DNA from: Halichoerus grypus
Lineage: Eukaryota > Chordata > Mammalia > Carnivora > Phocidae
NCBI RefSeq assembly: GCF_964656455.1
Contig: NC_135726.1
Span: 34,253,930-34,317,929 of the forward strand
Length of the DNA stretch: 64,000 nucleotides
Direction of reading: 5' to 3'
In this document: positions 60,101-64,000 of the stretch, in pieces
How positions within the stretch are numbered: position 1 is the stretch's first letter
How the letters are laid out: the number at the start of each line of letters is the position of its first letter
Program-made: the position numbers and the translations under genes
Notes under the pieces: model-generated
What the model was told of the DNA's origin: nothing
The model's input: only the letters and a program-made list of their open reading frames with translations
Databases searched by the model: none

Positions 60101-61673
60101 AAGAGAGAGTCTTTACACTCAAGAACCTTCAGTCTAGTGTAAGACCAGGTATCCCAGGAATTGATGTATGCAGTAAGGATACATGACTTGTACGTAAAGT
60201 GGTTTTGAAGTTCAGGCAAGGGAAGGAAAAGGAAGAGGGTGTTCCAGACATGTGTGAATTAACTGAATGATTTTATTCACTCAGGCCAGCAACTGGAAGT
60301 CATCTTAGGCATCTGAGGTGGCTGTATCCCTCTTCTCCCTTACTATCCACATTCAACCAATCAAGAACCCTGTTGGGTCATCTTCTGCTCACTGTATTTC
60401 TTCAATTTTAAGAGGCGCTGTTTGTAAGATTGGTTTGGAAGGTGGCACTGTTGACTCATCACTTTTTGAACAAAACACAAGCATGAACACCATCACATTA
60501 ATTGTATATATTATATCAGATATCTTAGGCTAGAGGAACAATGCTATTTCTTGACTCCTCAACTTTTGGTCTGTCCCTACTGCCATCAGCAGGTCCTTAG
60601 TTATGTCTCCACCTGATTTCCTATACCTTCCCTATCTTGAGAGCTGTGGTAATCCTGAATTGCTTGTTTCATGCCCCCACCCCAATAAACCATGGTGTTG
60701 CATGCTTCCTTGCCTTTGCTAATGCAAATCTCCTCTTCCTTCCCTCATCTTTGCCTGTACAGCACCTTTACAGACTCAGCTCAGGCACTGATACATGGCC
60801 CTCAGGATGGGGAGCCAAGTTCCCTTCTCTAGAAGTTGCAGTGTTTTGTTCTTGTCACATTTCCCTGAAATGTCTGTGTATGTTCCCATCTTCCCTCAGA
60901 CTGTAATCTCTTTAAGGACAGGAATCATGCCTTATTCATAGTTGCATTTCTGCGTTTATCCCAGAATGGCAGAGGGTAGACACTTGGCAAATGTTTTGTT
61001 GAACTGAGCTGAGTGGGGTCTTAGGAAGAAGACACAGTAGAGGCTGAGCATGTGACCTTGGTTTCATAAGCATTAGTGCCAGGCAATGAAGCCCACTACC
61101 CAAAGACTGGCAAAAGCTTATTACCTTGGGCATGAGGAAGAAATGTAACTGAGATTAGCATTCTCCAATGTGGGTGACTCACATAGACCTTGTGGCTAAG
61201 GAGGCATCTGTCCTAGATAGCATGAGCTAGTAGACTATTTCTGCTGCAGCTTCTCCTAGGGGAATATCTTCAGAATATCCCTGAGTGTCCTAAGTAAAAT
61301 TGCCCAGATTATGATTTTGGGTCATTAGAGGATATATTGGGATGGTTCTTGCAAATGGATAATGTATGCCCAGTTAATTTTGTCTCTTTAATCTTAGAAA
61401 ATTCTCATAGATAAAAGCCCCCCATCTTACATCACCCAACCAGAAGACCCAGATACTGTCTTGCTTTTAGCAAATGCCACCTTGACATGGGATCAAGAAA
61501 CCAGCATAAAAAGTGACCTAAAGAAAGTGCAGAACCAGAAAAAGCATTTTCTCAAGAAACAGAGCCTAGAGGCATACCGTTTGAGTTCATCATCCCAGGG
61601 AGTTGCTGGCCCAGAGGAGCAAAGTGATAGCTCCAAATTGGTTCTGCACAATATAAACTTCGTAGTGAGAAAG
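45058..61673 (+). CDS. ABCC12: ABCC12 (MRP9) N-terminal part, coding exons 1-9, continues beyond window
   Basis: Nine exons (45058-45176, 48301-48456, 50753-50900, 51190-51423, 52962-53135, 53593-53740, 56905-57053, 59491-59598, 61398-61673) join to 1,512 nt, 504 open codons with every junction GT-AG and in phase. The protein begins MVGEVPYLISDLDRR and follows ABCC12 throughout. The cytosolic N-terminus spans residues 1-~115. The first six-helix membrane domain spans ~120-410, with hydrophobic stretches near 121-147, 160-186, 236-280 (a helical pair), ~350-372 and ~378-400. Residues ~430 onward start NBD1 (LLLANATLTW), interrupted by a ~45-residue Lys/Gln-rich insertion before VLHNINFVVRK. 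Walker A of NBD1 is outside the window. ABCC12 is a short MRP without the extra N-terminal TMD0; its transport substrate is not settled. It lies head-to-tail behind ABCC11. Nothing suggests a pseudogene in this half. Confidence 0.95.
45305..45345. repeat. Short ATCC microsatellite
   Basis: ccaaccatccatccattcatccatccattta in ABCC12 intron 1. Confidence 0.7.
45380..45660 (-). repeat. MIR SINE split by an L1 fragment
   Basis: The left half is aatgtttaaggagagc...gtgccagaatctgtccaagtac...ggtctcactta; the right half is ggaggtattattatctttatcc...gaagtgaggcacagagaag...gcaatttgcccaaag. Together they make one reverse MIR around an L1 piece. Confidence 0.65.
45461..45566 (-). mobile_element. Very short L1 3'-end insertion
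   Basis: A poly(T)/AATTT tail, then tatgttagtcaccatacaat...tgtagtgatccatgattcattg and ataacac: only ~105 bp of L1 3' UTR, inserted within a MIR in ABCC12 intron 1. Confidence 0.85.
46490..46705 (+). repeat. MIR SINE
   Basis: tgtggtgtagtgcttaagag...gtgggtttgaatcattgttc...gtaagattttggccaagtac...ttctctgtgcc is sense MIR over nearly its full length. Confidence 0.75.
46706..47332. other. ABCC12 intron 1, nothing firmly recognised
   Basis: 46770-47160 looks like an old dispersed repeat (ggaagtgatcccaggaagcagg), but I cannot name its family. Confidence 0.35.
47333..47497. repeat. Long polypyrimidine tract (TCC/CTT)n
   Basis: About 165 bp of almost pure C/T on the + strand in ABCC12 intron 1, about 0.8 kb before exon 2. 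Confidence 0.85.
47498..48300. other. ABCC12 intron 1 end
   Basis: A C13-like homopolymer lies at about 47622-47634. Nothing else recognised up to the exon 2 acceptor. Confidence 0.4.
48301..48456 (+). CDS. ABCC12: ABCC12 coding exon 2
   Basis: The acceptor is ttgtcttag|gct and the donor is aaaag|gtacca. It encodes LAPNPVDDAGLLSFATFSWL and the conserved TPVMVRGYKHTLTVDTLPPL region shared by short MRPs just ahead of TM1. Confidence 0.94.
48457..49640. other. ABCC12 intron 2, left part
   Basis: No repeat or exon that I can name. Confidence 0.4.
49641..50415 (+). repeat. L2 fragment
   Basis: ctgctgtggtccgcctgcttttgcc...cacagcaacctgaatgttc...ttaaaacctgcaatggctttc...ctaaactccttcctgag...cacactggccttctttcag follows the L2 3' region in the sense direction. 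Confidence 0.7.
50753..50900 (+). CDS. ABCC12: ABCC12 coding exon 3 (TM1)
   Basis: The acceptor is catcacag|att and the donor is ccg|gtgagt; it ends at residue 141. It encodes WDEEVESMGPEKASLGRVVW and then the first hydrophobic helix, VLMDIVANILCIIMAAIGP. Confidence 0.94.
51190..51423 (+). CDS. ABCC12: ABCC12 coding exon 4 (TM2)
   Basis: The acceptor is ttttacag|act and the donor is gag|gtaagc; 78 codons, residues 142-219. It includes the helix VWIGIGLCVALFATEFTKVL and the conserved INYRTAIRLK intracellular segment. Confidence 0.95.
51846..52064 (-). mobile_element. Older can-SINE
   Basis: A long (CTTTT)n tail, then ga-rich, gatcattacctgagcc and actgactgagccacccaacat. A 16-bp target-site duplication, gaatttatattttctt, lies at 51830-51845 and 52075-52090. 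A repeated ttaactgact sits between the SINE head and the right duplication. Confidence 0.85.
52091..52961. other. ABCC12 intron 4, right part
   Basis: 52220-52720 (gttaagatgaactcggctgc...gtcacatggccatactc...) resembles a widespread mammalian dispersed repeat that I cannot assign. Nothing coding. Confidence 0.35.
52962..53135 (+). CDS. ABCC12: ABCC12 coding exon 5 (TM3-TM4)
   Basis: The acceptor is ctttccag|gtg and the donor is cag|gtaatg; 58 codons, residues 220-277. It contains LNILSSDSYSLFEAALF, followed by a hydrophobic helical pair including YAFFILGPTALIGISVYI. Confidence 0.95.
53593..53740 (+). CDS. ABCC12: ABCC12 coding exon 6
   Basis: The acceptor is gatttcag|atg and the donor is caag|gtagga. 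It encodes MFMAKLNSAFRRSAISVTDK and the conserved RVQTMNEFLTSIKLIKMYAW segment, the coupling region of the first membrane domain. Confidence 0.95.
53741..54595. other. ABCC12 intron 6, left part
   Basis: Nothing recognised apart from short simple sequence (ttcaatttaattcaactcaa) at about 54560-54610. Confidence 0.4.
54600..54722 (-). repeat. L2 fragment
   Basis: tatttatcaacttcctactatgtgccaggtcatgggagctg is reverse-complement L2 3' end. Confidence 0.55.
54730..55712 (+). repeat. L2 fragment with SINE insertion
   Basis: tgcaagccaatattctctcccttctggactatgg, gtcaatcagatcctgtcc, aatctttagtggcttcttatc, then ctgttccctctgcctgaaatgctctt, ccaagcacagcacctggcc and aatttgttgaatgagtgaa follow L2 in sense to its 3' end. 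A can-SINE interrupts it. Confidence 0.75.
55023..55204 (+). mobile_element. can-SINE (tRNA-Lys derived)
   Basis: Head ggggcgcctgtgtagctcaa, tttctccctctccctctgcc and an (AAATA)n-like tail. The perfect 13-bp target-site duplication aatccaaattcct lies at 55010-55022 and 55205-55217. Confidence 0.95.
55785..55955 (-). repeat. L2 fragment
   Basis: ggcagaagcggcattttagaaaggccttcaaggat...ggaagacccccagcaggaacaaaggcc resembles reverse-complement L2. Confidence 0.45.
55990..56170 (+). repeat. Possible MIR fragment
   Basis: gttccaactctgccatgacc...caagttacttaacctgtgatg...agtgctcaccagagcactcagtaag resembles sense MIR. Confidence 0.5.
56171..56904. other. ABCC12 intron 6, right end
   Basis: No repeat or exon recognised before the exon 7 acceptor. 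Confidence 0.4.
56905..57053 (+). CDS. ABCC12: ABCC12 coding exon 7 (TM5)
   Basis: The acceptor is atttacag|ata and the donor is gtg|gtaaga. It completes a split Asp codon and encodes RKRERKLLEKAGFVQSGNSA followed by the helix STIAIVLTFTCHILL. Confidence 0.95.
57450..57655 (+). repeat. MIR SINE
   Basis: aatcccaactctggtacttta...aattcattgaacctctcttgc...cctataaatggggttatgatagtccc...gtgaggactgaaggag...gcgcctggtatgttgtaaatg is sense MIR. Confidence 0.7.
57656..59490. other. ABCC12 intron 7, right part
   Basis: A small (AG)n tract lies at about 57887-57902. No exon or nameable repeat otherwise. Confidence 0.4.
59491..59598 (+). CDS. ABCC12: ABCC12 coding exon 8 (TM6)
   Basis: The acceptor is gttcttcag|gca and the donor is aag|gtataa; 36 codons, residues 377-412. 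It encodes AFSVIAMFNVMKFSIAILPF then SVKAMAEANVSLRRMK, the last helix of the first membrane domain. Confidence 0.95.
60020..60265 (-). repeat. L2 fragment
   Basis: tattcattcagtcagtcatcc...actgtgtgcttcctatatataaggtattgtgggaa...gtgttccagacatgtg is reverse-complement L2. Confidence 0.55.
60700..61015 (+). repeat. L2 fragment
   Basis: cagactcagctcaggcactgatac...actgtaatctctttaaggacaggaatcatgcc...agagggtagacacttggcaaatg follows the L2 3' end in sense. Confidence 0.6.
61398..61673 (+). CDS. ABCC12: ABCC12 coding exon 9 (linker and start of NBD1)
   Basis: The acceptor is taatcttag|aaa and the donor is aag|gtgggt; 92 codons, residues 413-504. It encodes ILIDKSPPSYITQPEDPD, the first NBD1 strand LLLANATLTWD, a polar Lys/Gln/Ser-rich insertion, and VLHNINFVVRK. 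The next exon, with Walker A, is beyond 64000. Confidence 0.93.
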
Positions 61674-62040
61674 GTGGGTAAATAGCTCTACAGGTGTGGC
61701 TTCCATCTTTCCTCCTTGTATCACACAGCTATGGCCTTACCAAGGCCTAACATAATTCAGTCTGAGCTGGAGGTGGTTGTGGTGGTGGGGGGATGTCTCT
61801 AATAGGCTGTCTTCTTTCCCCAATTTTAAAACTATGTACATGGATAATGGAGACATTCTCTTCAGGCTGAGAGAAGATGGTGTTTGTATTAGTACTGATC
61901 TTCAAAATCCAAAGGAGCCAGTTGCAATGTTGAATGGACAATACATTTCAGGTGGCTAGGCTCAAACTGATGATCTTTTATAAATCTATTTAGATTTGTT
62001 CTTAATTTCACATTGGAGAACTATGATAGACAGTAACTGA
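61674..62040. other. ABCC12 intron 9, start
   Basis: Nothing recognised. No NBD1 Walker A exon appears before the window ends. Confidence 0.45.
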
Positions 62041-62220
62041 CAATTATGAGCACTTACTATTTACCAGGTACATAATTAACTCATTTAACCACCCCAATAA
62101 CCCTAAGAGGTAGGTACTATAGCTACCCCTACTTTATGATTGAGAAACCTGACAGACAGGGAGGTTAAATATCTCACCCAAGATCACACTGCTAGAAAGT
62201 GAGAGAAGAGGGTTGCACAC
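62041..62220 (-). repeat. MIR SINE fragment
   Basis: gagcacttactatttaccaggtac...aataaccctaagaggtaggtactata...gattgagaaacctgacagac...aagatcacactgctag is reverse MIR. Confidence 0.7.
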
Positions 62221-62942
62221 ACAGGGCACGTGGCCCCAAAATCTGTTCTCTTCAGCAACATACTTGTTAAAAGCAAATGAGATCAACAAGCAACCCAGCA
62301 AAGGAAGCCAGCCAGTCTGCTGGCCTCTCCCCTCAGGATTGGGGAATAGAGTCTTTAGACAAAGCTCTGCATTTATGGAACGTTTGGCCTTTTCCTGCAT
62401 GTGGTTCTCTTGCACTGGGAACTCAGCAGCAGTGCTCTGGGGATGGCAGTATTTGTTGATTTTGCTGCAGAGGGCTCAGCATTAATCTTGTGCCTAGTAT
62501 TTTAATATCCCATGTTGTTGACTCACCCTTTCCCCGTGCGAGCACTATAGAAGGAGAGGTTCCTATTTATTATGTGACGCTAAGCTCAATAGCTGGTGTA
62601 GAGTGGTACTTCTTGTTGTTAACAAGGTTGTCTGCCATGTATTCATCGGAAATGGTATTTGCTTAGCTGAGTGCAATTGAGCTAGGTTCTCAGTTAAGTC
62701 CTGCTGGGTGCAACCCATTTTGCTTTCTCATCCCCATCCTCCTGCCAATGATGTGCATGCAGCACCTGGATTGCTCTAACCATGTCTTTGGAATTGCTCC
62801 AGAGAGGCCTCAGTGAACTACTCTTGTGTTTTAAAGAAAGAAGCTGCCTTTTAGCCCCCTCATTGCTTTCCTCCTTCTCATTATGTTGGTGACCCTTGGG
62901 CTTGTCCATCAAGAACATGGTCAATGTTTTCTGAAACAAAGG
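62221..62942. other. ABCC12 intron 9, nothing recognised
   Basis: Unique sequence. Open frames here lack splice support or family resemblance. Confidence 0.4.
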
Positions 62943-63195
62943 GGCAACACAGCATTGTGTAGATTAAGGGTATGCCTCTGGAACCTGGTGTACATGTGTT
63001 CCAGTCCCAGCCACTTGCCAGCTGTGTGACTTTGAATATACTGCCTAATCTCTTAGAGCCTCTCCTCCTTTACCTGCTCAATGGATATTTTAATAATAGC
63101 AGCACTTCACAAGGTGGGTGTGAGAATTGAAAGAGATATCATACAAAAATGCTAAGCCCATAGTAAGTCTCAACTGATGTTAGCTATTGTTGCCT
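62943..63195 (+). repeat. MIR SINE
   Basis: cagcattgtgtagattaagg...cctctggaacctggtg...gccacttgccagctgtgtgac...ctaagcccatagtaagtctc is near full-length sense MIR. Confidence 0.75.
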
Positions 63196-63680
63196 TTTTT
63201 CTCTCACAACCAAGTCCAGCTTAAGAGCTGCACTTAAATATCCTAAATTCAGAACATCCATATTTTCCCCCAATTTTTTTTTTCTCAGTGAAGGTAAAAT
63301 TTCTAATTTTTCCATGTAGGGAGAGGTGTTTTAAGTGATTATAAAGTAAAACATAACATAAAATTATAAATATGTACTACAGAAATTATAAAAATAGATG
63401 ATGTAGAAAAAAAATCTAGAGCACGTGGCTGGAAAACCACCTGTAATCCCATCACCCTAACAACCACTATTAAATGTTAGTATGTATCTTTTCAGGTATC
63501 TTTAATGTGTCTATAAACATAAAGATAGCTATTTGATTTCCAAATTAAGATTATCAGGAGAATAACTACAAAATATTACTAACCTGCTTGTTTCATTTAG
63601 CACAGGGGGTTTCAATTTCTTCCCTACCTCTGCAAAGTCACACTTAGGACATATTCTCTTCAGTATTAATACCTGTACTG

Positions 63681-64000
63681 TTCTTTTTTTTTTTTTCCTA
63701 TTTTTATTTTTTTATTTATCTCTTTTTTTTTTTTGGTTTTTGATGTAGTGTTCCATGATTCATTATTTGCGTATAACACCAAGTGCTCCATGCAGAATGT
63801 GCCCCTTTAATTCTCATCACCTGGCTAACCCATCCTCCCACCTCCCTCCCCTCTAGAACCCTCAGTTTGTTTTTCAGAGTCCATCGTCTCTCATGGTTCA
63901 TCTCCCCCTCCGATTTCCCCCCCTTCATTCTTCCCCTCCTGATATCTTCTTCTTCTTCTTTTTTTTTTTTTTAACATATAATGTATTATTTGTTTCAGAG
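63681..64000 (-). mobile_element. L1 3' end, runs off the window
   Basis: Poly(T), then the carnivore L1 3' UTR in antisense (tttttgatgtagtgttccat, acaccaagtgctccatgcag, gagtccatcgtctctcatgg), continuing past 64000 in the same arrangement as 25726 onward. Confidence 0.85.

Noticed and set aside
1..64000. CRISPR arrays, bacterial-type operons, or an intact endogenous retrovirus
   Set aside because: No regular direct-repeat/spacer arrays, no prokaryotic gene organisation, and no LTR pair or gag-pol-like frame was seen. All long frames are L1.

Overview
This window is nuclear DNA from a placental mammal. Genes are spread over many short exons with GT-AG introns. The SINEs are tRNA-Lys-derived carnivore can-SINEs of the caniform type, with a CTGCTTCTCCCTCTCCCTCTG-like body and TSDs of 11-16 bp. 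The young L1s have a carnivore-type 3' UTR. The SINE consensus does not look like the dog-lineage form, so a bear, seal or mustelid-like arctoid is my best guess; the species itself is inference.

Layout: (1) 1-7382 is the 3' end of an ABC transporter on the + strand. Its last four coding exons give the second nucleotide-binding domain (signature motif, Walker B, H-loop), then a stop at 7033-7035 and a poly(A) signal at 7377-7382. The sequence identifies it as ABCC11 (MRP8). (2) 7383-45007 is a ~37.6 kb intergenic interval, mostly retrotransposons. It holds a 5'-truncated L1 (11061-14149), a structurally full-length L1 (25726-32643) carrying a nested SINE, an older L1 (about 33935-43560) broken by an internally deleted L1 (38512-41268), and a second nested L1-plus-SINE pair. 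The only long repeat-poor block is about 17683-21690. (3) 45008-64000 is the 5' part of a second ABC transporter in the same orientation, ABCC12 (MRP9). Nine coding exons give an uninterrupted 504-codon frame covering the N-terminus, the first six-helix membrane domain and the start of NBD1; the gene runs off the right edge.

The two genes are head-to-tail paralogues, as in the mammalian ABCC11-ABCC12 locus. No other protein-coding gene, tRNA, rRNA, CRISPR array or complete retrovirus was recognised. Every young L1 here lies antisense to both transporters.

The most unusual signal is in the L1s. The full-length copy lacks, at a GT-AG boundary, a 361-bp stretch of 5' UTR that the deleted copy keeps. 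This looks like integration of a spliced L1 RNA. The 5' UTR of the deleted copy ends only about 3.7 kb upstream of the ABCC12 start and points its possible antisense promoter at that gene.
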